Below, piece after piece: positions 44,728-54,118 of a stretch of 64,000 nt of DNA; position 1 is the first letter of the stretch, and the number at the start of each line of letters is the position of its first letter. Location: assembly GCF_002021565.1 (NCBI RefSeq), contig NZ_MSZX01000009.1, positions 62,717 to 126,716 of the forward strand, in the 5' to 3' direction. This DNA is from Paenibacillus selenitireducens (lineage in GTDB: Bacteria > Bacillota > Bacilli > Paenibacillales > Paenibacillaceae). The notes under the pieces are model-generated. The model searched no databases and had not been told where the DNA came from. It saw nothing but the letters and a program-made list of their open reading frames with translations. A program made the translations under genes and the position numbers.

Positions 44728-46017
44728 TTAACTCGTCGTATGCAGCACAAAGTTCAATACGAATAAGAATGCGATGACATAGGATACAATGCCTACGCTT
44801 TTCCCTTTACCTGTGGCGATCTTAAGCAGCGGATAAGTGATAAATCCGAACGCCATGCCATCCACGATGCTTGAAGTTAGTGGAATTGCAGCTATCGTCA
44901 AGAAAGCCGGGAACCAATCCGTCAGATCATCGAACTTCATCTCACGTATGTTCTGAATCATCAATCCACCGATAATCATGAGAATAGGAGCAATTGCTGA
45001 ACTCGGAATGAGCTTAATCAACGGAATCACGGCGATCGAGCTTAGGAATAAGACTCCAGTCGTTATCGAGGTTAGTCCCGTCTTACCGCCTGCTGAGATC
45101 CCCGCTGCACTTTCGACAGCAGAGATGGTGGGGCTCGTTCCAAATACCCCTGCACCAATGACGGATACCGCACTAGCCTGAAGCGAACGCTTGAATTTGT
45201 CTGGCTGCTTCACCATTTCCATTTGTCCATGAATCAACCCGACGTTCTCGAACAGGATGACCAGAATCAAAGAGAATGCCGCGATCCAGAACACAACGGA
45301 TGTCAATCCATCAAAGGACATCGATCCAATGACCTGACCATAATCCGCAAGCGAAAATGCCGCTTCACTACCAGTTCCTGCTTCTAGGCCCCCGAACAAC
45401 GCTGCAAGCAGTGTACCTGCAATGATACCGATCAACAAATTACCTCGAACTTGACGAACGAACAGGAACAAGGTGATCGCGAGCGTAGCGACTGTGAGGA
45501 GTACCTTCGGATCTGAGAAATCTCCTAGAGCAACCAAAGTCGTCTTGCCAGATACGATAATTCCGCCTTTTTGCATGCCGATAAAGGTTAACAGGAATCC
45601 GATACCCACCGTGATCGCATGTTTCAACGAATTCGGTATCGCTCGGGCAATGATGCCAGATAACGAGGTAAAGGTAACGATGGTAACAATGAGACCGGAT
45701 ATGAACACAGCAGCTAACGCTTCTTGCCATGACAACCCCATTCCTTGAACAATCGTATACGAAAAGAGCGCATTTACGCCCATGCCAGGCACGAGGATAA
45801 TCGGACTGTTCGCCCAGAAGCCGACAAGAAGGCATCCGACGAAAGATGTAAATACGGTCGCCGCTACCCCTGCTTCAAAAGGAATTCCCGCATCCTTGAG
45901 AATCGACGCATTAACGACAATAATATAGACAACTGTGAAAAATGAGACGATTCCCGCCATGATTTCCTGGTATGAATTCGTACCGTGTTCTTGCAAACGA
46001 AACCATTTTTGAATCAT
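44728..46017 (-). CDS. NCS2/AzgA-type purine permease
   Basis: 429 residues with 12-14 membrane helices. AzgA-group features: the N-terminal LQEHGTNSYQEIMAGIVSFFTVVYIIVVNASIL, VPGMGVNALFSYTIV and the GTSPTISAVESAAGI segment that lines the substrate site. Members (PbuG, PbuO, AzgA) import hypoxanthine, guanine or adenine by proton symport. No purine riboswitch was recognised upstream. The purine nucleoside phosphorylase 1 kb upstream fits a purine-salvage setting. Confidence 0.9.
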   Translation of the reverse strand: MIQKWFRLQEHGTNSYQEIMAGIVSFFTVVYIIVVNASILKDAGIPFEAGVAATVFTSFVGCLLVGFWANSPIILVPGMGVNALFSYTIVQGMGLSWQEALAAVFISGLIVTIVTFTSLSGIIARAIPNSLKHAITVGIGFLLTFIGMQKGGIIVSGKTTLVALGDFSDPKVLLTVATLAITLFLFVRQVRGNLLIGIIAGTLLAALFGGLEAGTGSEAAFSLADYGQVIGSMSFDGLTSVVFWIAAFSLILVILFENVGLIHGQMEMVKQPDKFKRSLQASAVSVIGAGVFGTSPTISAVESAAGISAGGKTGLTSITTGVLFLSSIAVIPLIKLIPSSAIAPILMIIGGLMIQNIREMKFDDLTDWFPAFLTIAAIPLTSSIVDGMAFGFITYPLLKIATGKGKSVGIVSYVIAFLFVLNFVLHTTS

Positions 46018-46171
46018 ATCGTGAACCTACTTCGTAAAACCCCTCGCCCACCCAAATTGTAAGCTTAGTCACAACTCGTCGTTCATTTTAGCAGAAAACC
46101 ATGATGATAACTAGGGAAATTATTTACATAAAAACTTTGTCATGAATAATGATGAAGCACTCCTCTCATTA

Positions 46172-46798
46172 TTAAGCCGCAATTTGCTGCAAGGTCTCCA
46201 GTGTTACACGCCCGATAAATTTACTGAATTTCTCTTTCCCCTTCGCTTCCGTCTTGTAATAATCGATAATTCGCAGAATCACCGGTACCAGCTGTTCTTC
46301 CGATAAGCCGGACATGAATAATTGTGCTGCTGCAACCTTAATCCCCCTAGGTTCTCCACCGACATAAATATCAAACGTATTTCGCATCTTTACAACACCA
46401 ATATCCTTGAATAGCGGCTCACTTGTACCAAGTGCACAACCTGCATATCCGATCTTGAGCGGGGTAGGCGTTTCGATGCCGGCGATCGCTTGGTTTAATG
46501 TGCGTGCGATCTCAACCCCAGCTTCTTCGGCGCCCTTGCAGAAATTACAAGCGATTAGACTCTTGCTTACAAATCCCGCTGGATATACTTCCAATCCAAC
46601 AAGTTCAAGCTCGGCTTGAATGGATTCACGACGCTCCACTGGAATTTCGACATAGAGTTGTTTGAACGTAGTCATTTCGATGCGTGCTTCCTCGCCGACT
46701 ACAGCGCCAATCGTTTGGAGGTGCTTCGGGGTGAATAAGGCTCCTCCTACTTGTATGCCCGGACTAACAGCAATTAACAGGGTCTCTCCCATTTTCAT
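46172..46798 (-). CDS. Nitrite/sulfite reductase half-domain (siroheme-type) protein
   Basis: 208 residues. Residues about 10-65 resemble the ferredoxin-like half-domain of nitrite/sulfite reductases (GIQVGGALFTPKHLQTIGAV). About 80-165 carry ACNFCKGAEEAG and KIGYAGCALGTSEP, with three cysteines able to ligate an Fe-S cluster or siroheme. Only one of the two repeats of a full reductase is present, so it is not a complete enzyme and may be a partner or sensor. Its promoter (46884-46912) has a strong -35/-10 and contains the palindrome ACCCT-ATA-AGGGT. Confidence 0.75.
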   Translation of the reverse strand: MKMGETLLIAVSPGIQVGGALFTPKHLQTIGAVVGEEARIEMTTFKQLYVEIPVERRESIQAELELVGLEVYPAGFVSKSLIACNFCKGAEEAGVEIARTLNQAIAGIETPTPLKIGYAGCALGTSEPLFKDIGVVKMRNTFDIYVGGEPRGIKVAAAQLFMSGLSEEQLVPVILRIIDYYKTEAKGKEKFSKFIGRVTLETLQQIAA

Positions 46799-46883
46799 CG
46801 CTCCCTTTCTCCATCATTCCATATGATCCATGTCATTCATCGACGGTCTGAAGAAGATTATCGAATATCAATAATTTAATTTT

Positions 46884-46912
46884 AGTATACCCCTCTACCC
46901 TATAAGGGTCAA
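46884..46912 (-). promoter_or_regulatory. Sigma-A promoter with internal palindrome
   Basis: TTGACC, 17 nt, TATACT on the minus strand. The palindrome ACCCT-ATA-AGGGT (46897-46909) overlaps the -35 and spacer, ideal for a repressor. The G/C-run with flanking ATA recalls CsoR/CstR-type operators. Confidence 0.65.
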
Positions 46913-46957
46913 TATAGTTTTCCTGTAAAAGTCCCTTTCCCCTATCAAAAGAAAAAA

Positions 46958-46975
46958 GACAGCCATAAGTCTGCC
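46958..46975 (-). terminator. deoD terminator
   Basis: Seven-position stem (GGCAGAC/GGCTGTC, one mismatch) followed by TTTTTT on the minus strand, 27 nt past the deoD stop. Confidence 0.6.
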
Positions 46976-47001
46976 TCTTTTCCCGGATCCGATGTATGTC
47001 C

Positions 47002-47718
47002 TTACTGCCGGCCAGCCGTGATCGCAACGTCCAAAGCAAGCTCGATCATTTCAGTGAAGGTGCTCTCACGCTCCTCCGCCATCGTGACTTCTCCCGTAAG
47101 TACGTGATTGCTCACCGTCAGGATGGATAAGGCATTGACATGATATCGTGTGGCAAGCGTATAAAGTTCTGCGGTTTCCATTTCGAGCGCGAGCATTTGA
47201 TAGTCTGCCCACAATTGGATCTCTTCCCTGTCATTAATATAAAATGTATCCGTTGTCATGACGTTACCCACGCGAACTGACATCTTTTTTTCTTGGGATA
47301 AATCATACGCGCGCTTCAGAAAATGAAAATTCGCCGTAGGTGCGAAGTCGATTCCTTTGAATCTTCGTTGATTCACGGCAGAGTTCGTTGAAGCACTCAT
47401 CGCAAGCACGATCTCTCTTAACTGAACTCCTTTTTGAATGGCACCACATGTTCCGACACGGATCATATTCTTCACGCCATATTCTTGTATAAGTTCATGG
47501 GCATAGATAGACATGGATGGAATCCCCATCCCGGTCCCTTGCACCGAAACTCGATTGCCTTTATAAAACCCCGTATATCCTAACATCCCGCGAACTCCGT
47601 TATAGCAGTAAGCCTCTTCCAAGAAGGTATCCGCGATGAACTTCGCCCGAATCGGATCACCCGGCAAAAGGATAGATTCTGCAATATCGCTTGGCGATGC
47701 GCCAATATGTACACTCAT
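47002..47718 (-). CDS. deoD: Purine nucleoside phosphorylase, DeoD type
   Basis: 238 residues, normal for hexameric DeoD. Phosphate and ribose sites: [37 protein letters not shown], and [11 protein letters not shown] near the C-terminus; the catalytic Asp lies in the [10 protein letters not shown] region, where N-H replaces the usual S-D/N-H pairing. It splits purine nucleosides into base and ribose-1-phosphate. It follows the DeoR-type regulator by 41 nt. Confidence 0.95.
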   Translation of the reverse strand: MSVHIGASPSDIAESILLPGDPIRAKFIADTFLEEAYCYNGVRGMLGYTGFYKGNRVSVQGTGMGIPSMSIYAHELIQEYGVKNMIRVGTCGAIQKGVQLREIVLAMSASTNSAVNQRRFKGIDFAPTANFHFLKRAYDLSQEKKMSVRVGNVMTTDTFYINDREEIQLWADYQMLALEMETAELYTLATRYHVNALSILTVSNHVLTGEVTMAEERESTFTEMIELALDVAITAGRQ

Positions 47719-47759
47719 TTCAGTACAGCCTCCAGTTTCATAACGTCATACATTTAAGA

Positions 47760-48764
47760 TTAATAGAGAGGAATGCCAGACAGCGGGAAAGCATTGGATG
47801 GGTCTATCCGGGAATTAAGTTCCTGGTCTTTCTCCAGTAATGATTTGGCTGTCAACTGATCCGTAATCAATACATTCGCGAACCTGCCATTCAATGCTCC
47901 ATAAATCGCTTCTACTTTCTCGGCTCCACCCGCTACAAGAATAGATCTTTCTTTTCGTTTCAACTCTTCCAATTCCAGTCCGATCATTCGCGTACTTAAT
48001 TCCGAAAGACACAATTGTCCGTTCTTATCGTAAAATCGCGTACCAATATACCCTGCTGATTTCAACTTTATCTCGGTTCTGTCTTCATTGGAGAAATAAT
48101 CCGATTGCAGGAATGCTGAGTCCGAATGCGAAGTGTCGACCGTGAATAAGGCGATATTGGCCTGCTTTCCCATTTCTAAGATTTTACGGATATATTTGTC
48201 CGACTCCATCGCTTGCTTGACCAATACATGATCGACAATGGCAGGCAGCGGCAGGAAATAGGGATGTGAATCCAAGGCTTGTGCAAATAAATGAAGTATT
48301 TCAGATTGATACCTATTGTCCTCGAGATGAGTGAATCCGCCTAGCATTTGAACGATGCTCACGTGGTTGACATGCTTGTGGTGTAATTTCTTCGCAATTT
48401 GATGCATGAGCTGACCCCATGCAAGTACGAGCGAATCGTCATCTTTAATAATTTCATCTAAATACAGAGCCGTATCTTCGGCTAGATATTCTCTGATCAA
48501 ATTTTCTTCATAATGCGGCACAGATACAACGATGACTTTGGCTAAATTATATTTTTGTTTCAAGCGATATGCTAGGTTCTCTGTATCTTCAGAGGGATCC
48601 ATAATCCGGATTTGAACGAATCCATCTTCCTTCGCCTGCTGCAAAAAACGTGAAACCGTTGGTCGGGAAACGCCTAGTTTATCCGCGATATCCTGTTGAC
48701 TATAATCTTTAAAATAGTACATTTTTGCAGCTTCTATCATTTTCTTGACTTTATCCTGATCCAT
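47760..48764 (-). CDS. deoR: SorC/DeoR-type transcriptional regulator
   Basis: 334 residues. The N-terminal HTH (DYSQQDIADKLGVSRPTVSRFLQQAKEDGFVQIRI) is followed by a SorC sugar-phosphate-binding domain (VVSVPHYEENLIREYLAEDTALYLDEII, LAWGQLMHQIAKKL, LVAGGAEKVEAIYGALNGRFANVLITDQLTA). This is the architecture of Bacillus DeoR, which responds to deoxyribose-5-phosphate. ATG at 48764 follows AGGTGG. Its position directly before deoD indicates that it controls nucleoside use. Confidence 0.88.
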   Translation of the reverse strand: MDQDKVKKMIEAAKMYYFKDYSQQDIADKLGVSRPTVSRFLQQAKEDGFVQIRIMDPSEDTENLAYRLKQKYNLAKVIVVSVPHYEENLIREYLAEDTALYLDEIIKDDDSLVLAWGQLMHQIAKKLHHKHVNHVSIVQMLGGFTHLEDNRYQSEILHLFAQALDSHPYFLPLPAIVDHVLVKQAMESDKYIRKILEMGKQANIALFTVDTSHSDSAFLQSDYFSNEDRTEIKLKSAGYIGTRFYDKNGQLCLSELSTRMIGLELEELKRKERSILVAGGAEKVEAIYGALNGRFANVLITDQLTAKSLLEKDQELNSRIDPSNAFPLSGIPLY

Positions 48765-48888
48765 TATAGCCACCTATCTATCCATGATCTGATCCTTTAG
48801 CGCATGTTTTCTGATAATTATACCATTATCTTCTTATGTAATCACTTACATTGCTTGAGTCCAACGAAGTATATAGACCTGAAAAAGA

Positions 48889-48907
48889 CCCTTGGGATAT
48901 CCAAGGG
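48889..48907 (-). terminator. Terminator after the MFS gene
   Basis: Stem CCCTTGG/CCAAGGG, then TCTTTTT on the minus strand. Confidence 0.8.
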
Positions 48908-48939
48908 CCTTCCTCTCGTACGTAAATGATACGTTGAAT

Positions 48940-50112
48940 CTATGATTGCGGTAAACTTTTCTCAGCACGGAAACGATTTTTCCATTTAATAGAACATACT
49001 GCACAACCCAGCGCGAGTATCACGAAAATAACGCCAACCCATGCATTGTAATAGACCGAAGAACGTTCGATGACAACACCGCCGATGCCAGATCCAAGAG
49101 CTATGCCGATATGAATGGCTGAATTGTTCAAGCTTTGTTGTATCTCAGCGGATTCGGGTGCCGATTGGATCAAATAACTCTGCAATGAAGGTGAAATGGA
49201 CCAACTAAGCATGCTCCAGATCATCATGACGACAATACAAGCATAAATCGAGAACGTCGACAGCGGCATGAGGAACATCATCACTCCAAAAACGGTCACG
49301 ATCATGACAATACTTCTCTCCGACCCGAATTTGTCACTTACCCAGCCGCCAATGCCTCCACCCGCAACGGCCGCGATCCCGAAGATGAAGTAGAACACAC
49401 TAAGCAAAGAAGTGTTGATATGCAGCGTTTCTTGTAGAAATGGCGTTAAGTAAGCATATAATGTCAGATGTCCTGTCAACATAAAGATGGATATCAAATG
49501 TGCGGATATGATTTTCCCGTTTCTCAACGTTTTCAGCTGCGTGCGAAGAGGGAGGGACGGTACAGGTGGCGTTTTACGAATATAGCGACCAATTGCTATC
49601 ATAGCTAGGACAGATAGGCATGAGATCATAAAGAAAGGCGCCCGCCATCCGTAGGCGTTGCCTAAGATCATGCCGAGTGGAACCCCAAGGACTAAGGAGC
49701 CGCTAACGCCCATATAGATGGTTCCGATTGCACGTGCCCGATACTTCGGTTCAACCATCTGGGATGCCATCGTAATCGATAAGACAACAATGAGTGAACT
49801 GCTTGAAGCAGACAAAGCTCTCGCCAAGAGCAGGATGCTAAAGTTCGGACTGAACGTCGATACGATATTACCAATGATGAATACAAATAATGCATAGAGA
49901 TATAGCTTCTTACGTTCTATTCTTGATGTCATCGTTAATAATAATGGTCCGGACAATGCGTATATGATCGAATATATCGTAATCAACTGCCCTGAAGCGC
50001 TTAACGAGATGCCCAAATCCGTTGAAATCAAATCCAAAATGCCGCCTACAATAAGTTCTACCGTGCCTGCTACAAAACAAGCCATTGCCAAAATATATAT
50101 TTTGGGATTCAT
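48940..50112 (-). CDS. MFS transporter
   Basis: 390 residues, 12 helices. Helix 4/5 region LGVPLGMILGNAYGWRAPFFMI carries the G-x-x-x-G-P-like antiporter motif, and the 2-3 loop reads TSRIERKKLYLYALFV, which is a weak motif A; GGWVSDKFGSERSI supplies it in the second half. AraJ/PbuE-like drug or sugar-efflux group. Its promoter contains a perfect 8-bp dyad (50153-50174) and the TrmB regulator gene lies just upstream on the same strand. Confidence 0.85.
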   Translation of the reverse strand: MNPKIYILAMACFVAGTVELIVGGILDLISTDLGISLSASGQLITIYSIIYALSGPLLLTMTSRIERKKLYLYALFVFIIGNIVSTFSPNFSILLLARALSASSSSLIVVLSITMASQMVEPKYRARAIGTIYMGVSGSLVLGVPLGMILGNAYGWRAPFFMISCLSVLAMIAIGRYIRKTPPVPSLPLRTQLKTLRNGKIISAHLISIFMLTGHLTLYAYLTPFLQETLHINTSLLSVFYFIFGIAAVAGGGIGGWVSDKFGSERSIVMIVTVFGVMMFLMPLSTFSIYACIVVMMIWSMLSWSISPSLQSYLIQSAPESAEIQQSLNNSAIHIGIALGSGIGGVVIERSSVYYNAWVGVIFVILALGCAVCSIKWKNRFRAEKSLPQS

Positions 50113-50152
50113 GATGATGAAATAACTCCTTTCAAACTTCCATTTCCAATAT

Positions 50153-50174
50153 GGTTACTACCGAAATAGTAACC
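50153..50174. promoter_or_regulatory. Operator dyad in the MFS promoter
   Basis: GGTTACTA-6-TAGTAACC, a perfect 8-bp inverted repeat overlapping the -10. With TTGATC (50189-50194), a 17-nt spacer and TACTAT (50166-50171) it forms a promoter a repressor could block. The adjacent TrmB-family gene is the obvious candidate. Confidence 0.65.
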
Positions 50175-50214
50175 TAATATTCTCCGAAGATCAACCCTTA
50201 ATTTCAACATAAAA

Positions 50215-50244
50215 AGGCGAATAGAACAATCGTTCTATCCGCCT
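50215..50244 (-). terminator. Terminator of the TrmB regulator gene
   Basis: Stem AGGCGGATAGAAC/GTTCTATTCGCCT (13 bp, one wobble) and TTTTT on the minus strand, 15 nt past the stop. Confidence 0.85.
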
Positions 50245-50258
50245 GAAAGGTTCGATCC

Positions 50259-51017
50259 TTAATATTTGAGTTGTAACAGCTGCGCCATAATTTCTTGATC
50301 ATGGATTAAGATATCGTTATATTTGGTTGTGATCTTGGTTAATAATACATCATGGTAGAAGTAATCCGTAAATACGCGTACAAATGGTTGCGATCTTGTC
50401 TTAATCGCTTGCCATTCGTTATTCTCTTCCCCTGCGAAGATAACCTCTTCATCGTCTACGATGAGCAACCTGAACCTTTCCAGTGTAACATGTTCTTTTT
50501 TCGGTTCAAAGAAAACAAGATGAGACAATTGTGACTTCACTTCGCCGACAACGAGGGCCTCAACGAATATTCCTTCCCTTTCTTTGGCTTCCAGGAGTGG
50601 GATATACTTCTGCATATCCGCTTTCCAAGCTGAGAAACGGATCGATTTTTGGGCTTGCTGTAGCGATTGATGTAACTTTGCCTCGATGGAGGTATCTTCC
50701 TTTAGGCTCCAGACATGATCATCGATGAACTCTTTTTGCGGCTCGTACGTCTCAAGCTGTTCAATATCAGCCTGAAATTCAGCCGTTAGCTTTTCAATCA
50801 CAAGAGGAAGTGGCAATGCGGAATATAGTTTCTTTTTCTCGGATACGGATTCAAGCGCGATGCCCTTCTCCACCAGTTTGGATATGACCTCGTATATTTT
50901 GGCCTTTGGCACGCCGGAATGTTTGACAATCATGGTTGCATCCATTGGTTTCATTCCAGATACTAACGCTTCATACACTTTGCTCTCATATTGTGAATAA
51001 CCGAATTTATGTAACAT
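50259..51017 (-). CDS. TrmB-family transcriptional regulator
   Basis: 252 residues. Winged HTH (residues about 5-70: GYSQYESKVYEALVSGMKPMDATMIVKHSGVPKAKIYEVISKLVEKG) and a C-terminal phospholipase-D-like fold (KSIRFSAWKADMQKYI, RFRLLIVDDEEVIFAGEENNE). TrmB proteins are sugar-responsive repressors. ATG at 51017 is preferred because GGGGG lies 4 nt away; the frame opens earlier. Followed by the MFS gene with a dyad in its promoter. Confidence 0.88.
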   Translation of the reverse strand: MLHKFGYSQYESKVYEALVSGMKPMDATMIVKHSGVPKAKIYEVISKLVEKGIALESVSEKKKLYSALPLPLVIEKLTAEFQADIEQLETYEPQKEFIDDHVWSLKEDTSIEAKLHQSLQQAQKSIRFSAWKADMQKYIPLLEAKEREGIFVEALVVGEVKSQLSHLVFFEPKKEHVTLERFRLLIVDDEEVIFAGEENNEWQAIKTRSQPFVRVFTDYFYHDVLLTKITTKYNDILIHDQEIMAQLLQLKY

Positions 51018-51099
51018 GTATCCCCCGCCCATGGTTCCCATTTTGTTATAAATGTATCATAGATCGGCGCGTATTTCTATTTGCTGGCGAACATGAAGA

Positions 51100-51127
51100 A
51101 AGGAACTGACACCAGGGTCAATTCCTT
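51100..51127 (-). terminator. Terminator of the 5'-nucleotidase gene
   Basis: Stem AAGGAATTGAC/GTCAGTTCCTT with one wobble and a T-rich tail on the minus strand. Confidence 0.75.
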
Positions 51128-51136
51128 GGATAGGAG

Positions 51137-53020
51137 CTATTTCTTGACAACGATGCGATTCTCGACTTGCGGGTTAATCTCTTTATGCTGCTCGAGGTAT
51201 TCCTCTACGACGTCATAGAATGTGTATCCGGTATTTAAAACTTGATCTTTTTTCAACATACTGTATCCATCCCCACCAGAAGTAATGAAGTCATTCGTAG
51301 CAACGGTGTATGTTTTTGTTAAATCCAGTGGTTTTCCGCCGATTTTGACGTCCAATACACGCTGCCCAGCAGGTTTCGTAATATCGTATTCAAAAGACAT
51401 GCCGCCTATTTGCAAGAAGGAACCTGGCAAGTCATCTGTTTTCTCAACGCCTTTGACAGAAACCTCGAGTGCTGCACGGATGTCTGCGCCTGTAGCTTCT
51501 ACGATCGTTAATGTATTCGGGAAGGGTAGAATCGAATAGAGATCCTTTTTGGTGATATCCCCAGCTTTTTTGCTCGCTCGGATTCCGCCCCCGTTCACTA
51601 ACGCGATATCTGCGGTATGACCTTGAATCGTTTTTGTTTTCGCAATGATTGCATCCGCAATAAAGTTGCCTAAATTCGTCTCAACCGCGCGCACTTGCGG
51701 TCTTTCTCCCTGCAGATCTACATTGGTTTTCCCAACCGTTACGTTCATGGATTTCTCTACTTTTTGAACAACTTCTTGAACCAGCTTATCGATAGCTGGA
51801 TCGGCTTTGACATTCTCATCATACTCTACCAATCCGCCGCTAAACCCTACCAATTCTTTGTCATAGTAATACATGTCTACGCGCCCAAGAGATTTACCAT
51901 ATTCCCAGTCTTGAACGATATGCGTACCGTTAACAACTTCAGGCGTTCGAAGGGGTGTATGTGAGTGCCCCCCAATAATTAAGTCAATCCCAGGTACATT
52001 TTTCGCAATCTCCCGGTCTTTCTCTACCCCAATATGAGAGAGGATAATGACGTGGTCGGCTTGCGCCTGCAGTTCAGGCACTAATTTTTTGGCAATTTCA
52101 ACAGGGTCTTTGAACGTTAACCCAATGACATTGTTCGGATGGGTGACGATCGGCGTATCCTCTGTCACGAATCCAATAAATGCGATCGTCTGATCGCCTA
52201 CTTTTGCCGTATAGGTCGGAACAAGAAGGTTGGCGCCGTCTGCCTTGTACACATTCGCATTGATCATCGGATATTTCAACTGATCACGCAAGTTCAGTAA
52301 TTGTTCATAACCGTAATCAAATTCATGATTTCCTGCTGCCATCGCCGCATAACCAAGCGAATTTAGAATAGGCAGGACCGTTTCTCCCTTGAATTGATTG
52401 GTATAGATGGTTCCTTGGAACGTATCACCGGCATCCATCAACAAAAAGTTGCTATTTTCCTTACGCCAATCGTTAACCAGTGTAGCAATTTTGGCATAAC
52501 CAAACTCTTTGTCCTTCGTATTCTCTTGAATATGGCCATGAACATCATTTGTGTGTGCGATCGTGATATGTTCCGTAAGTCCGTCGCCTAATGCCTGTAA
52601 GAAACTACCCCGCGTGACGGGTGCGTCACCTGATAGTTTTAGATCCATATGTAAGCTTTTAGAGATTTCTATCAGACGCGCAGCCGTAGGGAATACTCTA
52701 CCATTTGCTTGCTCTTCTTTGGTGATCGCGCCTTTGGCAAATGCCCAATTCAAATAACCCTCGGCCCAATATCCGCTTGATTGTTCAACGGTTTCTCCTG
52801 CCCCTCTAGCAATAAGAGCAACCGCCTCTCCTAGAGAAACTTTCGTTTCTAACAAGAGATCTCCACGATCGTATCCTTTCACGATTTGTTTTTGCTGCAT
52901 CCACTCTTGATGATAGATGGGTTGCAACGGAGCAGCGAACGCTGATGCGGCAAATGTCGTGGACAAGGCCCCCGTCAGCAATAATGTTGACGCTTTCATT
53001 TTCAATTTCAAAAAAACCAC
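51137..53020 (-). CDS. Secreted 5'-nucleotidase / UDP-sugar hydrolase (UshA/YfkN-like)
   Basis: 627 residues. Signal peptide to about residue 29 (ASAFA), an SLH-like N-terminal region (about 35-145: WAEGYLNWAFAKGAI, RVFPTAARLIEI), the metallophosphatase domain (about 150-390: ITIAHTNDVHGH, MDAGDTFQGT, AAGNHEFDYG, ILSHIG, IGGHSHT) and the nucleotidase C-terminal domain (about 410-625: LVNGGGIRAS, FITSGGDGYSML). It hydrolyses extracellular nucleotides, feeding purine salvage. Several in-frame starts (GTG 53020, later TTG/ATG) fit a GGGGAGA ribosome site; the exact one is uncertain. Confidence 0.9.
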   Translation of the reverse strand: MVFLKLKMKASTLLLTGALSTTFAASAFAAPLQPIYHQEWMQQKQIVKGYDRGDLLLETKVSLGEAVALIARGAGETVEQSSGYWAEGYLNWAFAKGAITKEEQANGRVFPTAARLIEISKSLHMDLKLSGDAPVTRGSFLQALGDGLTEHITIAHTNDVHGHIQENTKDKEFGYAKIATLVNDWRKENSNFLLMDAGDTFQGTIYTNQFKGETVLPILNSLGYAAMAAGNHEFDYGYEQLLNLRDQLKYPMINANVYKADGANLLVPTYTAKVGDQTIAFIGFVTEDTPIVTHPNNVIGLTFKDPVEIAKKLVPELQAQADHVIILSHIGVEKDREIAKNVPGIDLIIGGHSHTPLRTPEVVNGTHIVQDWEYGKSLGRVDMYYYDKELVGFSGGLVEYDENVKADPAIDKLVQEVVQKVEKSMNVTVGKTNVDLQGERPQVRAVETNLGNFIADAIIAKTKTIQGHTADIALVNGGGIRASKKAGDITKKDLYSILPFPNTLTIVEATGADIRAALEVSVKGVEKTDDLPGSFLQIGGMSFEYDITKPAGQRVLDVKIGGKPLDLTKTYTVATNDFITSGGDGYSMLKKDQVLNTGYTFYDVVEEYLEQHKEINPQVENRIVVKK

Positions 53021-53270
53021 TCTCCCCTTGTAAGTGTCAATTGAACTATGAACAAATGTAATATATTACCGCACATTTGTTGATTCATAGTATACACATG
53101 TTCTATGAAACCGGTCAATACGAAACTTTACAGTACATTATTCGAGGATATAAGATGTCATTATGTAAATTAACATGAACATATGATAACTCACTAGGTG
53201 CATATTGCGAATTCATACCAGCTCCTGTATCCTTAGTTAGTGTACATACAACTCGAAAGGATCTGCGTCC

Positions 53271-54008
53271 ATGATAGAATTAAGAGAGGTTCCTCTTTTC
53301 TCAGAGATCCCTACGGATGAACTGCAACGTTTCGAGCCGATGCTGCGAGAACGTAAATATAAGAAGAATCATGTTTTTATGTTCGAAAATGACCAAAGTG
53401 ATAGTATATACATCCTGCGTACAGGCAAGGTAAAGGTGTATCGGATCCAAGACGGCAAAGAAATCGTGATTGGCATTCATTTTCCAGGAGATGTCGTAGG
53501 CGAAGCCGAAGCCTTAACCGGCGATCTGTACCGCGTTGCCTCCGTTGAAACGTTAGAGCCTGTTGTTGCATGGCAGATCAGTAAACCGGATTTTTTGGCC
53601 ATCGTTGATCGATACCCTTCCGTTATACGAATCGCTTATACGATGATGTTCGCTCGCGTTCGCGTATTAAATCGAACCATACGATATTTGACCTTTCTTG
53701 ATGTTCGTACGAAGTTAGCCAATTTAATGTTGGATCTCTATTATAATGTCGGTAAACTCGAAAATGGCGAATGTAAAATAGACATGAAAGTGAATCATGC
53801 CCTTTTAGCCAGTATGGTAGGAAATACACGCGAATCGATCTCCAAGACGCTAAGTGAATTTCAGAGTGAAGGTCTTATCGAAATACGGCAGAAATATATC
53901 TTTCTTCGTGATATGAAGCGGTTAGAGAAAATTTGTTATGAAACCGAAGAGGTGCCGGAGCTCCGTAAATGGGATCATGGGTTACGTATCACCGAAGACT
54001 TATCGTAG
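53271..54008 (+). CDS. Crp/Fnr-family transcriptional regulator
   Basis: 245 residues. Cyclic-nucleotide-binding-like sensor (about 10-125: VPLFSEIPTDELQRFEPML, FMFENDQSDSIYILRTGKVKVYRI, HFPGDVVGEAEALTG) and an HTH (about 170-220, MKVNHALLASMVGNTRESISKTLSEFQSEG). No N-terminal Cys cluster, so it is not an oxygen-sensing Fnr. AAAGGA lies 10 nt upstream of the ATG. Confidence 0.9.
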   Translation: MIELREVPLFSEIPTDELQRFEPMLRERKYKKNHVFMFENDQSDSIYILRTGKVKVYRIQDGKEIVIGIHFPGDVVGEAEALTGDLYRVASVETLEPVVAWQISKPDFLAIVDRYPSVIRIAYTMMFARVRVLNRTIRYLTFLDVRTKLANLMLDLYYNVGKLENGECKIDMKVNHALLASMVGNTRESISKTLSEFQSEGLIEIRQKYIFLRDMKRLEKICYETEEVPELRKWDHGLRITEDLS

Positions 54009-54079
54009 CACAAAAACATTCCTTCGATTATGCCTCAGCTCTCTCACGATACTTGGTAGACACAATCTTGGCAAAAGAA

Positions 54080-54112
54080 AAATAGGAGCTGCTGCATAGC
54101 AAGCTCCTATTT
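54080..54112. terminator. Bidirectional terminator
   Basis: Stem AAATAGGAGCT/AGCTCCTATTT between the convergent Crp/Fnr and copper-amine-oxidase-domain genes. Confidence 0.8.
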
Positions 54113-54118
54113 CTTTGC

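Noticed and set aside
46018-46171. Purine riboswitch upstream of the NCS2 permease
   Set aside because: The conserved purine-aptamer core could not be found by eye in either the 46018-46171 interval or its complement.
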